Source: Alphaproteobacteria bacterium
GTDB taxonomy: Bacteria; Pseudomonadota; Alphaproteobacteria; Sphingomonadales; JAKSBY01
Direction: 5' to 3'
Length of the DNA stretch: 41,780 bases
Assembly: GCA_021774625.1 (NCBI GenBank)
Contig: JAJFIV010000002.1
Span: 1 to 41,780 of the forward strand
Shown here: positions 16,323 through 26,317 of the stretch, one piece after another
Layout of the letters: each line of letters opens with the position of its first letter
Position numbering within the stretch: the first letter of the stretch is position 1
Position numbers and translations under genes: made by a program
Notes under the pieces: generated by a model
Told to the model about the DNA's origin: nothing
Database searches by the model: none
The model's input: the letters and a program-made list of their open reading frames with translations, nothing else

Positions 16323-17778
16323 GCGATGGTCTCCAGAAGCTGTTTTTCCAGCCCGTAGCTGCGGATTTTCTCCATGAAATGCGGCCTGAGGCCGGATGGT
16401 TTGAAATCTCCGACCATCATGCCCGCCTCGTCGTCTTTTTCAAAAATATACTCGAAAAGGCATTGGGAAACGACCACATCGCCCTCCATACCGACAATTT
16501 CCGTAATATTGGTAACCCGCCGCTGGCCGTCCCGCATGCGGGCGATCTGGACGATCAGGTCAATTGCCTCGGTCATTTGGGTCCGGATCGCCGTAAGGGG
16601 ATAATTCAGGCCCGAGAGCGAGACCATATTCTCCAGCCGGGTGAGCGCTTCACGCGGTTTATTGGCGTGAAGCGTACACATGGAGCCCTCATGTCCGGTA
16701 TTCATCGCCTGCAGCATATCAATGCACTCGATGCCGCGCACCTCGCCGAGAATGATGCGGTCGGGCCGCATACGCAGGGCATTCACCATCAGGTCACGAA
16801 TAGAAACCGCCCCGTTGCCCTCAAGATTGGGGGGGCGGGTTTCCAGGCTCACCACATGGGGCTGCTGAGAAGGCGCAGTTCCGCAGCATCCTCAATAGTG
16901 ACGATCCGCTCGCCGCGGTCCACCATTTTCGAGAGCGCGTTCAAAAGGGTGGTCTTACCGGAACCGGTGCCGCCGGAGATGATAATATTGAGCCGCGACT
17001 GGGCGGCGATTTTCAGGAACTGGCACATGGCTTTCGACATGTTTTTCTGCCGCGCCATCATGTCGAGATCAATGGGCATATCGGCGAATTTCCGGATGGA
17101 AAGGGAGGGTCCCTTTAAGGAAAGCGGGGGAATAATGACATTTACTCGGCTGCCGTCAATCAGTCTGGCATCGGCCAGCGGCGTGGTTTGATCGACCCTT
17201 CGTCCGACCAGATTGCAGATCCGGTTGGCAATATGCAGAACATGATCATTGTCCCGGAACTTTACATCGGTCAGTTCGAGTCTGCCCTTGCGCTCCACAT
17301 AAACCTGGCCGGGCCCGTTGACCAGGATATCCGTGACGCTTTTATCGCTGAGAAGATTTTCAATAGGCCCGAGACCCAGCAGCTCATGAAATATGGCTTC
17401 TTCCAGTTCCTTCAGTTCCTTGCGGTTCAGTGTGACCTGCAGTTCCTGCAGAACTTCGGAAACAATCGGTGAAAATTCCGCTTTTAATTCGATGCGGGAG
17501 AGCTGAACCGCGACTTCAGGGTCGATCCGGTCCAGAAGATCGGGCATGACCCGCTCTTTAAGATTTTCGACAAGCGGCGAAAAGGTTTTTTCGATTTCAA
17601 TGGTTGCTTCGGTCTTGCCCGCTTGAGCCTCTTCAGGGTTCTGGGTTTCATCCGGTTCCAGCAAAAGCGCATCGCCTTTCCCGAAACCACCGCTCCGCTG
17701 ATGATTTTTTAAGTACCGTACCGGACTGGTACGGGACAGTCCGGCCGAAATAGGAGAATCATTCTTTTTTCCAAACAT
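16319..17778 (-). pseudogene. cpaF: cpaF/tadA type II/IV secretion ATPase, frameshifted
   Basis: Hexameric ATPase that powers Tad/Flp pilus assembly. The first part (17778-16849, 309 residues) holds the N-terminal domain, SRVNVIIPPLSLKGPSLSIR and Walker A IISGGTGSGKTTLL. It breaks after [10 protein letters not shown] and ends in SSPMW-stop. The second part, in another frame (to 16319), resumes at once with [20 protein letters not shown], Walker [13 protein letters not shown] and [13 protein letters not shown]. The family expects [15 protein letters not shown], so two extra bases (AG/GA within 16866-16870, plus strand) explain the break. Removing them gives one 485-residue protein. It is either a true inactivating mutation or a sequencing error. 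No other pilus genes are nearby. Confidence 0.85.
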
Positions 17779-17930
17779 CGGGTTGATGTCCCTGCAAAAT
17801 CGACACAGAATTTTTATTCGACCAGAACTTTAAAGGAGTATATTTAAGATTTTCATAAAATCCGGAAGCGGGTTTGTCCTGTGGAACGCCTCTTTTGTAC
17901 GGTGATGCGCCTGGCCGGGCAAACCGAACT

Positions 17931-18155
17931 TTAATGGATCATGGCACCCTTCGGGATATGACGCTCCCGGACTTTTTTGAAAAGCTGTCTTTCTATCCCC
18001 GACCAAAGTTCAAACCCTTCATCATCGCCTAAAATCCGCATTTTCCTGAGGGCGTCCTCGGCATAGGACAAAGCCGTCTCACCGTGATTGCGCAAAAGCG
18101 TTTCGGCGACGATGCGAAAATAAGTGGTGGGGTCGAATGCGAGGGCGTGTTTCAT
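17931..18155 (-). CDS. Small hypothetical protein
   Basis: 74 residues: MKHALAFDPTTYFRIVAETL, then LRNHGETALSYAEDALRKMR and ILGDDEGFELWSGIERQLFK. It is probably all-helical and cytoplasmic. The pattern (YFRIxAExLLRxHG, followed by ALxYAExALxxM and GDxEGFxLW) is one I associate with short conserved alphaproteobacterial proteins of unknown function, so I think it is a real gene. It lies between the bio genes and cpaF on the same strand. No function is proposed. Confidence 0.6.
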   Translation of the reverse strand: MKHALAFDPTTYFRIVAETLLRNHGETALSYAEDALRKMRILGDDEGFELWSGIERQLFKKVRERHIPKGAMIH

Positions 18156-18195
18156 GGCCGATCCTTTGGTTTGTGTCCGGATTCAGCAAAGCAAA

Positions 18196-18218
18196 AGCCG
18201 GGCCAGTTTTAAGCGGCT
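18196..18218 (-). terminator. Possible terminator after bioFD
   Basis: Read on the minus strand, AGCCG (18218-18214) and CGGCT (18200-18196) can form a 5-bp GC-rich stem around a 13-base loop, followed by TTTGCTTT. It lies about 75 bases past the bioD stop. The stem is short, so this is a weak call. Confidence 0.3.
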
Positions 18219-18290
18219 CTATCTACCTGATTTCACTGATTTATTTTGGGCTGAACGGAAACGGATTCAGGTATCGGCAGAATTTGCCGG

Positions 18291-18980
18291 TCATTCCGTG
18301 CCCACCACGGCGCCCGCAACAGGATCGGCAAACCGCCAGGGGCCCTCCTTGTGATGGATATAGGGCAGGCCGTGGATAGCTGTCTCCGGATGGTGATGCC
18401 TGATGGCCGCCATTGTCTCGGTGAGTGTGACCGGGTTTTCTTCGCTCTCGCTGACAATCAGGCACCGGATGGCAATATTCCGGGCTCGAAGGGCCTCAAG
18501 AGCCGCGATAGCATGCCCGATGGCGCCGAGATAGCTGCCCGAAACTACGATGGCCGGGAGGGTGAGCGCGGTGGCAAGATCGATATTGAGCCGGTTGTCC
18601 GTCAGCGGTGAAAAAGCGCCGCCGGCGCCTTCGATCAGACAGAAATCCTCGGGACCCGCGAGAGCGTTACGGCAAAAGGCGGTGATAGCCGTGAAATCCA
18701 GCTTTTTCCCTTCCCGTGCGGCGGCCATATTGGGCGCAAGCGGGGCGGTAAAGCGCCAGGGCGTAGTCGCATCAATCGCCTTGCCGGTTTTCTCCAACCC
18801 GGCCGCTGCCAGAAGAATGGCGGTGTCGGTGTCTTCAAAAGCTGTTTCCGAATAGCCGGACAATACTGGTTTTAAAACGCGTACGGTTTTTCCGGACCGG
18901 CGGAGTTGATGACAGAGCGCCGCCGTGACAAAGGTTTTGCCGATTTCCGTACCGGTGCCGGTGATGAAAAAGCCTTTCAT
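18291..18980 (-). CDS. bioD: Dethiobiotin synthetase
   Basis: ATP-dependent carboxylase of 229 residues that closes the ureido ring of 7,8-diaminononanoate to give dethiobiotin. Residues 1-20 [20 protein letters not shown] contain the P-loop GTGTEIGKT. KPVLSGY, a TTPWRFTAPLAPNMAAAREG region with the usual lid role, and the IEGAGGAFSPL motif follow. It overlaps bioF by four bases (ATGA) and is second in the bioFD unit. Confidence 0.94.
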   Translation of the reverse strand: MKGFFITGTGTEIGKTFVTAALCHQLRRSGKTVRVLKPVLSGYSETAFEDTDTAILLAAAGLEKTGKAIDATTPWRFTAPLAPNMAAAREGKKLDFTAITAFCRNALAGPEDFCLIEGAGGAFSPLTDNRLNIDLATALTLPAIVVSGSYLGAIGHAIAALEALRARNIAIRCLIVSESEENPVTLTETMAAIRHHHPETAIHGLPYIHHKEGPWRFADPVAGAVVGTE

Positions 18981-20125
18981 ATCCGGGCCAGCTTTCGGAT
19001 GGCGCCGGCAAGGGCCAGCACATCTTCATCCCGGTGGGCGGCGGAAAAAGCGATGCGCAGCCGGGCGGTTCCGTCCGGCACCGTTGGCGGGCGGATGGCG
19101 GTGACCAGAAAGCCCTGCTCTGCCAGCGCCCGGGACGCTTTCAACGCCCGCTCCGGCGTTCCCAGAATGATCGGGACGATGGCGGCGGCCGGTTGCGGCA
19201 GACAGACTTGATCGGCAAAAAGCCGGGCCTTGCGGTTGGGTTCCGCGCAAAGACCCGGATCATCTGTGATGATATCCAGAGCCGCAATGGCTGCTGCTGC
19301 GGAGGCCGGCGGCAGGGCGGTGGTGTAGATCAGACTGCGGCAGCGGTTTTTGATCAGGTCAATCACCGGCTGATCGGCTGCGATATAGCCGCCATAGCTG
19401 CCGAGAGCCTTGGAAAATGTTCCCATGCGGACCGGAATATTACCTGCGGAACCCTTGCCCCCACCGGTCACTCCGACGCCATGGGAATCATCCACCATCA
19501 GCCAGGCTTCATAGTGCCGGGCCAGATCACCGATTCTTTCCAGTGGCGCCAGATCGCCATCCATGCTGAATACGCCTTCGGTGACAATCAGAGCGTTCCG
19601 GTGCGCTTTTCGATGATCTGCCAAAAGCGCGTTCAGATGGTCCATGTCATTATGGCGAAAGGTCAGGCCGGCGGCATTCGATAACTGTGCGCCGGTAAAC
19701 AGACAGGAATGGCTCAGTTCATCCAGCAGGATCAGATCGCCCTCACCGGCAAAAACCGGAATGCTGCCCATATTGGTGAGATAGCCGGAGCCGAAAATGG
19801 CGGCGGCGTCCGTTCCCTTGAAGCGGGTAATTTTTTGCTCCAGTTCCTGTAAGAGCGGGTGATGGCCGGTGACAAGCTGCGACGCGCCGGCGCCGGCGCC
19901 ATAATCCTGAATGGCCTTGATGCCGGCCGCTTTCACGGCGGGATGCTGGCTGAGGCCAAGATAATCATTGCAGGAAAAGGAAATGCCGTCCCGGCCATCC
20001 CGCCGGGCGGATTGCGCGGCGCCCCGAGCCGTGACAATGGTTTGCCGCCGGAGGTCCATGGCATCCAGCGCCGCCAGTTTCTGTTCCGCAAAGTCATTCA
20101 GTGACGTCATGGCCTGCTTATGCAT
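18977..20125 (-). CDS. bioF: 8-amino-7-oxononanoate synthase
   Basis: PLP enzyme of 382 residues that condenses pimeloyl thioester with L-alanine. Visible are [63 protein letters not shown] and the PLP lysine in [14 protein letters not shown]. The start is uncertain between ATG 20125 (AAGG nine bases upstream) and ATG 20110 ([12 protein letters not shown], the more usual family start); 20125 is given. It is divergent from bioB with about 60 bases between them, and bioD follows directly. Confidence 0.93.
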   Translation of the reverse strand: MHKQAMTSLNDFAEQKLAALDAMDLRRQTIVTARGAAQSARRDGRDGISFSCNDYLGLSQHPAVKAAGIKAIQDYGAGAGASQLVTGHHPLLQELEQKITRFKGTDAAAIFGSGYLTNMGSIPVFAGEGDLILLDELSHSCLFTGAQLSNAAGLTFRHNDMDHLNALLADHRKAHRNALIVTEGVFSMDGDLAPLERIGDLARHYEAWLMVDDSHGVGVTGGGKGSAGNIPVRMGTFSKALGSYGGYIAADQPVIDLIKNRCRSLIYTTALPPASAAAAIAALDIITDDPGLCAEPNRKARLFADQVCLPQPAAAIVPIILGTPERALKASRALAEQGFLVTAIRPPTVPDGTARLRIAFSAAHRDEDVLALAGAIRKLARI

Positions 20126-20184
20126 CGGGCTTGGCCTTGAAACAAGACTTGACTTATGGCCGCGGCTTGGGGAAGGGTGCGGCC

Positions 20185-21186
20185 ATGTCAGACCTTCATG
20201 CCATACCGGCTGCCGGACCCTCTTCCGCCACGCCGTCAGACGGTTTCCGCCATGACTGGCGGGTCGCGGAAATCCTTGCGCTTTACGGGCAATCCTTCAG
20301 CAATCTGATCTTTCAGGCGCAAAGCGTGCACCGACAATATCACGACCCCAACCGGGTGCAGCTGTCGCAGCTGATTTCCATCAAGACCGGCGGCTGTGCG
20401 GAAGACTGCGCCTATTGCCCGCAATCGGCGAAATATAAAAAGGAAACCGGACTGGCGGCGGATAAACTGATGGCGGTCGGGGCGGTTCTGGAAGATGCCA
20501 GAAAAGCCAAGGCAAACGGCGCGTCGCGCTATTGCATGGGGGCGGCATGGCGCAGTCCAAAGGATAAGGACCTTGAAAAGGTCGCCGAAATGATTGCCGG
20601 CGTCAAAGCGCTGGGGCTTGAGACCTGCGCCACCCTCGGCATGGTGACGGGCGATCAGGCGGTGCGGCTGAAAGCGGCCGGGCTTGATTATTACAATCAC
20701 AATATCGATACATCGGAAGAATTTTACGGCGAGATCATCACCACCCGCACCTATGGGGACCGGCTGGAAACGCTGCAAAATGTCCGCGATGCGGGTATGA
20801 ATGTCTGCTGCGGCGGCATTGTCGGCATGGGGGAGACGCGGGAAGACCGGGCAGGCATGCTGCTCACCCTCGCCAATCTTCCACAGCATCCGGAATCGGT
20901 GCCCGTCAATCAGCTGGTGCAGGTCAAGGGCACCCCCTTGTTTGGCGCGGAGGCCTCCGATCCCTTCGAATTTATTCGAACAATCGCGGTTGCCCGCATA
21001 GTGATGCCGGCCTCCTATGTGCGGCTTTCCGCCGGGCGGGAGGATATGTCCGATGAAATGCAGGCGCTGTGTTTTCTCGCCGGCGCCAATTCGATATTTT
21101 ACGGTGAAAAGCTTCTCACCACGCCCAATCCCGACGGCAATCAGGACCTTCAGCTGTTTGCCCGGCTCGGGATCGAACCCGAATAG
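20185..21186 (+). CDS. bioB: Biotin synthase
   Basis: Radical SAM enzyme of 333 residues that inserts sulfur into dethiobiotin. The cluster motif is C71-A-E-D-C75-A-Y-C78 in [35 protein letters not shown] and [19 protein letters not shown] are typical, and the second [2Fe-2S] ligands are in keeping with [18 protein letters not shown] and [14 protein letters not shown] use the ATG at 20185 ([11 protein letters not shown]), which has GGGTGCGG upstream; the longer frame from 20101 would run back into the bioF start region. bioA follows after two bases. Confidence 0.96.
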   Translation: MSDLHAIPAAGPSSATPSDGFRHDWRVAEILALYGQSFSNLIFQAQSVHRQYHDPNRVQLSQLISIKTGGCAEDCAYCPQSAKYKKETGLAADKLMAVGAVLEDARKAKANGASRYCMGAAWRSPKDKDLEKVAEMIAGVKALGLETCATLGMVTGDQAVRLKAAGLDYYNHNIDTSEEFYGEIITTRTYGDRLETLQNVRDAGMNVCCGGIVGMGETREDRAGMLLTLANLPQHPESVPVNQLVQVKGTPLFGAEASDPFEFIRTIAVARIVMPASYVRLSAGREDMSDEMQALCFLAGANSIFYGEKLLTTPNPDGNQDLQLFARLGIEPE

Positions 21187-21188
21187 AC

Positions 21189-22475
21189 ATGACAAGCCCG
21201 CCCGACTGGTATGAAGACGGCCTGAACCATATCTGGCTGCCCTATACCCAGATGAAAACCGCTCTTCGGCCATCGCCCGTGGTCAGGGCGGACGGCGTGC
21301 GGCTGACCCTTGCCGATGGCCGGACGCTGATTGACGGCATCGCCAGCTGGTGGACGGCGGCGCACGGTTATAATCATCAGCATATTATGGATGCCATTGC
21401 GGCTCAGGCCGCGAAAATGCCCCATGTGATGTTTGGCGGGCTGGTCAATGAACCGGCGCTCCGGCTGGCGAAAAGACTGGCGGCGCTCACACCCGGCGAT
21501 CTCAATCGCTGTTTTTTTGCCGAATCCGGATCGGTTTCAGTCGAAGTCGCGATGAAAATGGCGGTGCAATACTGGCTGAATAAGGGCGTCCGGGGACGGA
21601 CCAAATTTGTCTCCTTCCGGGGCGGCTATCACGGCGACACCATGGCCACCATGTCGGTCTGTGATCCCGATGAGGGCATGCACGGCAAATTCCGCGATTA
21701 TCTGCCGGGTCAGATCATTGCCGATCTGCCGGATGGAGAAGCCGGTGCAGAAGCCCTCGGCGAATTGTTTGCCCGGCACCGGCACGAGATTGCCGGTGTG
21801 CTGTCCGAGCCGCTGGTACAGGGTGCGGGCGGCATGCTGTTTCACGACCCCGAAACCCTCGCAACCATACGAAAGCTGTGTGACAAACACGGCCTTCTGC
21901 TGATTGCCGATGAGATTTTCACAGGATTTGGCCGGACGGGGACGATGTTTGCCTGCGAGCAGGCGGGAATCGTGCCCGATATCATGACCCTTTCCAAAGC
22001 GCTGACCGGCGGCACAATGCCGCTCTCCTGCGCCATCGCCCGCGATCATATTTTTAATGCCTTTTATGATGATGATCCGGACAAGGCTCTGATGCACGGC
22101 CCGACCTATATGGGGCACGCGCTGGCCTGCGCGGCCGCCAATGCATCGCTTGATCTTTTTGATCGGGAGCCACGATTGGAACAGGTCAAACGGATCTCAG
22201 ATCAGATGAGCGCTGAACTGGAAACCTGCCTGAACCTTCCCGGCGTCAGGGATGTGCGTGTCAAAGGCGCCATCGGTGTGGTGGAACTGACCGACAAGCC
22301 GAACACTGAAGCGCTCCGCGCCTTTTTTATTGATCAGGGCTGCTGGATCCGCCCGCTTGGGCGGGTGATTTATCTGACCCCGCCTCTGGTAATCGCGGAA
22401 CAAGACCTCCGTCAGCTGACCTCCGCCATATCGAAGGCCATCAGCAGGAAAGTATATTCCTCGGCAATTTCGTGA
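21189..22475 (+). CDS. bioA: Adenosylmethionine-8-amino-7-oxononanoate aminotransferase
   Basis: PLP aminotransferase of 428 residues that converts 8-amino-7-oxononanoate to 7,8-diaminononanoate with SAM as amino donor. Visible are HIWLPYTQMK near the N-terminus, DGIASWWTAAHGYNHQHI, FRGGYHGDTMATMSVCDP, the ADEIFTGFGRTGTMFACEQA block, the PLP lysine in MTLSKALTGGTMPL, and HGPTYMGHALACAAANASL. The WWT and HGPTYMGH blocks separate BioA from other class III aminotransferases. Its last 64 bases overlap the convergent oligopeptidase gene. Confidence 0.95.
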   Translation: MTSPPDWYEDGLNHIWLPYTQMKTALRPSPVVRADGVRLTLADGRTLIDGIASWWTAAHGYNHQHIMDAIAAQAAKMPHVMFGGLVNEPALRLAKRLAALTPGDLNRCFFAESGSVSVEVAMKMAVQYWLNKGVRGRTKFVSFRGGYHGDTMATMSVCDPDEGMHGKFRDYLPGQIIADLPDGEAGAEALGELFARHRHEIAGVLSEPLVQGAGGMLFHDPETLATIRKLCDKHGLLLIADEIFTGFGRTGTMFACEQAGIVPDIMTLSKALTGGTMPLSCAIARDHIFNAFYDDDPDKALMHGPTYMGHALACAAANASLDLFDREPRLEQVKRISDQMSAELETCLNLPGVRDVRVKGAIGVVELTDKPNTEALRAFFIDQGCWIRPLGRVIYLTPPLVIAEQDLRQLTSAISKAISRKVYSSAIS

Positions 22476-24481
22476 AGATATTCGAACCGGCCGGATTTGC
22501 CGCCATGGCCCGCGCCCATATTGGTTTTCAATAGAAGTAAATTATCGTCTGTCTTTAACTGCCGCAGACGGGCGGTCCATTTGGCAGGCTCCCAATAGGT
22601 AACCCGGGGATCATTGAGGCCAGCCGTGATCAGCATGGTGGGATAGTTCTGGGCACTGACCTGATCATAGGGCGAATAGGACCGGATGAAGTCGAAAGCC
22701 TTTTTATCCTTGATCGGATTACCCCATTCGGTCCACTCAATGGGGGTGAGCGGCAGACTGTCATCCAGCATGGTGTTGAGCACATCCACAAACGGCACAT
22801 GGGCGACAATAGCACGCCAGAGCCCCGGCTTCGCATTGACGACATAGCCCATCAGGGTGCCGCCCGCACTGCCGCCGGATGCGGAAATTTGACCCTTGCC
22901 GGCAAAGCCCTGATCGATCAGGTGGTTGGCGCAGTCGATAAAGTCATGAAAAGTGTTGAGGCGGTTTTCCATCTTGCCGCCTTCATACCAGGCCCGGCCC
23001 AGTTCATCGCCGCCCCTTATATGGGCAATGGCATAGGCAAACCCGCGGTCCAGAAGGCTGAGCCGCGCCGTTGAGAAGGACGGCATGATGCCGATGCCAT
23101 AGGCGCCATAGCCATAAAGATGCAGGGGCCGGGAGCCGTCCTTTTTAAATCCCTTTTTATAAACGATTGAAATCGGGATACTGGTTCCGTCCCGGCCGGG
23201 GGCCAGCAGGCGTTCGGTCACATAATCACCGGCGGAATAACCGGAGGGAATCTCCTGGACTTTCCGGGTGATCAGTGTGCGGTCCGCAACGTCATAATCA
23301 AACACGGTTTTGGGCGTTGCCATGCTTTCATAGTTCAGCCTGATGGCCGTGGCGTCGAAATCGGGTGTGGATCCCAGTTTGGCCACATAGGAGGTCTCAT
23401 CAAAGGGTATGCTGCGACTTTCGCCGTCATAGTCCCGGATCAGAATCGCATCCAACCCCTGAACCCGCTGCTGAATGGCGAGAAAATCCCGAAAAGGGGC
23501 GATATGGCGGATATAAGTATCATCGGAGGGAGCAATCAGCTCCCGCCATTGTTCCGGCTCCGGCGCATCTACCGGGGCCGTGACCAGCCGGAAATTCCGG
23601 TGCGCATCATTGGTGCGGATGACAAACCTGCGCCCGTCATGGTCCACATCATATTCATGACCGGGCTTTCGTGCGGCGATCATTTCGGGTGTGGCCGCAG
23701 GATCGTCCGCCGGAATAAACCGCCATTCGGATGTTTCGTGACGCCCCGATACGATAAAAATAAAGTCGCGAGAGGCGGATTTGCTGATCCCGGCGAAAAA
23801 GGACGGGTCTTGTTCCTCAAACACAATCCGATCTTTTGCCGGGTCGTCGCCCAATCGGTGGGCGCGCACCCGGTAGGGGCGGTGATTGTGATCCAGTTCC
23901 GTATAGAAAAGGGTTCGGCTGTCATTGGCCCAGACCATGGAGCCGGACGACATTTTTATCTCGTCCGCCAGCTTTTCGCCGCTGATCAAATCCCGGATAT
24001 GGATTTTATACTGTTCCGATCCGTTGATATCCTCGGACCACGCCAGCAGGCGGCCATCGGGACTGACGGCAAGATCACGAACCCGATAATAATCAAGGTC
24101 TTTGGCCCGCGCCGGCTCGTCCAGGATCAGGCTTTTCTTCTGGTCTTCGCCCACCGGCCAGCGCCACCAGGTGCGGTATTCCGCCCCTTCAGCGAACCGC
24201 CATTGATACATAAAAGCGCCGTCCTTCGTGGGGACGGAGACGTCATCTTCCTTGATCCGGCCTTTCAGTTCGGTGAAGATTTGATTCTGCAGGCTTTTGT
24301 GGGTGGCAAGGGCGGAATTGAAATATTCATTCTCCGCGTTCAGATAGCCGAGAATTGTCTCGTCTTTAACGTCTGGATAGCCGGAATCCCGCAATCCCCA
24401 ATAGGGGTCGGTCCAGGTCACATCATGGAAGGAGAAGTTTTTTGGACGCTTTGGCGCTTTGGGCGGTTTAGGATTTGACAT
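22412..24481 (-). CDS. ptrB: Oligopeptidase B (prolyl oligopeptidase family, S9A)
   Basis: Serine peptidase of 689 residues that cleaves short peptides, in this family after basic residues. The N-terminal two thirds form a beta-propeller (YWGLRDSGYP, YRVRDLAVSPDGRLLAWSED and similar strands). The C-terminal alpha/beta hydrolase domain has the catalytic Ser in ISASGGSAGGTLMGYV, Asp in TAGLNDPRVTYWEP and His in MGAGHGGKSGRFEY. No signal peptide is seen. The start at 24481 (MSNPKPPKAPKRPKNF) is chosen over the longer frame from 24538, which would abut the divergent aminopeptidase gene. Confidence 0.93.
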   Translation of the reverse strand: MSNPKPPKAPKRPKNFSFHDVTWTDPYWGLRDSGYPDVKDETILGYLNAENEYFNSALATHKSLQNQIFTELKGRIKEDDVSVPTKDGAFMYQWRFAEGAEYRTWWRWPVGEDQKKSLILDEPARAKDLDYYRVRDLAVSPDGRLLAWSEDINGSEQYKIHIRDLISGEKLADEIKMSSGSMVWANDSRTLFYTELDHNHRPYRVRAHRLGDDPAKDRIVFEEQDPSFFAGISKSASRDFIFIVSGRHETSEWRFIPADDPAATPEMIAARKPGHEYDVDHDGRRFVIRTNDAHRNFRLVTAPVDAPEPEQWRELIAPSDDTYIRHIAPFRDFLAIQQRVQGLDAILIRDYDGESRSIPFDETSYVAKLGSTPDFDATAIRLNYESMATPKTVFDYDVADRTLITRKVQEIPSGYSAGDYVTERLLAPGRDGTSIPISIVYKKGFKKDGSRPLHLYGYGAYGIGIMPSFSTARLSLLDRGFAYAIAHIRGGDELGRAWYEGGKMENRLNTFHDFIDCANHLIDQGFAGKGQISASGGSAGGTLMGYVVNAKPGLWRAIVAHVPFVDVLNTMLDDSLPLTPIEWTEWGNPIKDKKAFDFIRSYSPYDQVSAQNYPTMLITAGLNDPRVTYWEPAKWTARLRQLKTDDNLLLLKTNMGAGHGGKSGRFEYLHEIAEEYTFLLMAFDMAEVS

Positions 24482-24537
24482 GGGCTTCCATTCACGGTTT
24501 TCTCGGCACTCCACTAACATAAAAAAACGGGATCGCA

Positions 24538-26316
24538 ATGACCAATAAACTGGAGGCGCTGCGGGGTGAACTCAAACGGCAAAATCTGACCGGCTTTGCT
24601 GTGCCTTTGACCGATGAACATCAAAGCGAATATGTCGGCGGCTATGCCCAGCGCCTGGCCTGGCTGACCGGCTTTACCGGTTCGGCTGGCAATGCGGTGG
24701 TGCTGATGGACAAGGCCGCGGTTTTTGTCGATGGCCGTTATACATTGCAGGTCACACAGCAGGTCGACCCAAGCCGGTTCGAGGCCCATCATATTGTGGA
24801 CAAGACATTGCTGGACTGGCTTGGCGAAAACACATCGGAAGGCGACCGGATTGGCTATGATCCCTTCCTCCACACCAAAGGCTGGGTGGAAAGCGCCAAA
24901 AACAAACTCGCACGGAACAAGGCGGAACTGATGGCCGTGAAAACCAATCCCGTTGATGCGGTCTGGACCGATCAGCCGCAACCCTCCAAGGCGGAAGCTC
25001 TGCCCCATGATCTGAAATATGCCGGCGTTAGCGCAGAGGAAAAGCGCGACATGATTGGCGGCACCCTCGAAGAACGCGGCGCGGACGCCGCCGTGCTGAC
25101 GGCGCTCGATTCCATCGCCTGGGCCTTCAATATCCGGGGCAGGGATGTCCCCCGCACCCCGGTGGCGCTTTCTTTCGCGGTGATTGAAAAAGGCGGCGCG
25201 GCGACGCTTTATATGGACCCGGAAAAGGTGAACGATGATCTTCGGCGGCATCTCGGCAATCAGGTGGCGCTTGCGCCAAAATCCGATTTTCTCACTGGAC
25301 TGGAAAAATTAGGGGCAGCAGGCAAGGCGGTTTCGGTCGACCCCGATAGCGCATCGGCGGCAGTGTTTGAAAGCCTGGAAAAGGCCGGGGCCGGGATTAT
25401 TGCAGCCCAGGACCCCTGCGCCCTGCCAAAGGCAAAAAAGAATGCCGTGGAAGCAGACGGCACCCGCAATGCGCATATCCGGGACGGCGCGGCGATTGTG
25501 GAATTTTTGAAATGGGTGGATGAAGCCGGCCCCTCCGGCACCACCGACGAATTAAGCGCCGTCGCAAAACTTGCGGATTTCCGGCAGCAGAGGGAAATTT
25601 TCCAGGACAACAGTTTTGATACCATTTCAGGCTATGGCCCCAACGGCGCAGTCATCCATTACCGGGTGACGCCGGAAACCAATCTCGCCATCAAACCGGG
25701 ATCGCTCTATCTGGTGGATTCCGGTGGACAGTATTTTGACGGCACTACCGACATTACGCGCACCCTGGCCATTGGCGATGTCGGCGCTGAAGAAAAGGAC
25801 CGTTTCACCCGGGTGCTGAAGGGCCATATTGCCCTTGCCACCCTGCGCTTTCCGAAAGGCACCACCGGCACCCAGATCGATGTGCTGGCCAGGCGGCCTT
25901 TATGGGAAGCCGGTCTTGATTATGACCACGGCACCGGCCATGGCGTGGGCAGCTATCTCGGGGTTCATGAAGGCCCGCAACGGATCGCCAAACTGCCCAA
26001 TTCCATCGCGCTGGAACCCGGCATGATCCTCTCCAATGAGCCCGGTTATTACAAGCCGGGCGCCTACGGCATCCGCATTGAAAATCTTGTCATGGTGCGG
26101 GAAGTGGCGGAGAAAACCGAACGCCCCATGCTCGAGTTTGAAACGCTCACCCTGGCCCCCATCGACCGGCGGCTGATTGATCTGTCCCTGCTGACGCCGG
26201 CGGAACTGGCTTGGCTCAATAGCTATCACGCCCGTGTCCGCAAGACCCTGACCCCGCTGGTGCCGGAAGATGCCCGCCCCTGGCTTGACCAGGCCACCGC
26301 GCCGCTCGCGGCCTGA
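24538..26316 (+). CDS. Xaa-Pro aminopeptidase (M24B, long aminopeptidase P type)
   Basis: Metallopeptidase of 592 residues that removes the N-terminal residue before proline. It has the three-domain layout of the long, eukaryote-like aminopeptidase P: two creatinase-like domains (1-310) and a C-terminal pita-bread domain. Metal ligands are visible as Asp in YLVDSGGQYFDGTTDITRTL (both Asp residues), His in DHGTGHGVGSYLGVHEGP, Glu in LSNEPGYYKPGAYG and Glu in IRIENLVMV. It is divergent from the oligopeptidase gene with 56 bases between them, suggesting shared use in peptide degradation. It ends one base from the convergent amidohydrolase gene. Confidence 0.94.
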   Translation: MTNKLEALRGELKRQNLTGFAVPLTDEHQSEYVGGYAQRLAWLTGFTGSAGNAVVLMDKAAVFVDGRYTLQVTQQVDPSRFEAHHIVDKTLLDWLGENTSEGDRIGYDPFLHTKGWVESAKNKLARNKAELMAVKTNPVDAVWTDQPQPSKAEALPHDLKYAGVSAEEKRDMIGGTLEERGADAAVLTALDSIAWAFNIRGRDVPRTPVALSFAVIEKGGAATLYMDPEKVNDDLRRHLGNQVALAPKSDFLTGLEKLGAAGKAVSVDPDSASAAVFESLEKAGAGIIAAQDPCALPKAKKNAVEADGTRNAHIRDGAAIVEFLKWVDEAGPSGTTDELSAVAKLADFRQQREIFQDNSFDTISGYGPNGAVIHYRVTPETNLAIKPGSLYLVDSGGQYFDGTTDITRTLAIGDVGAEEKDRFTRVLKGHIALATLRFPKGTTGTQIDVLARRPLWEAGLDYDHGTGHGVGSYLGVHEGPQRIAKLPNSIALEPGMILSNEPGYYKPGAYGIRIENLVMVREVAEKTERPMLEFETLTLAPIDRRLIDLSLLTPAELAWLNSYHARVRKTLTPLVPEDARPWLDQATAPLAA

Positions 26317-26317
26317 G

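Noticed and set aside
20126-20184. BioR or BirA operator between bioF and bioB
   Set aside because: Neither a TTATMKATAA-type box nor a long BirA palindrome is present.
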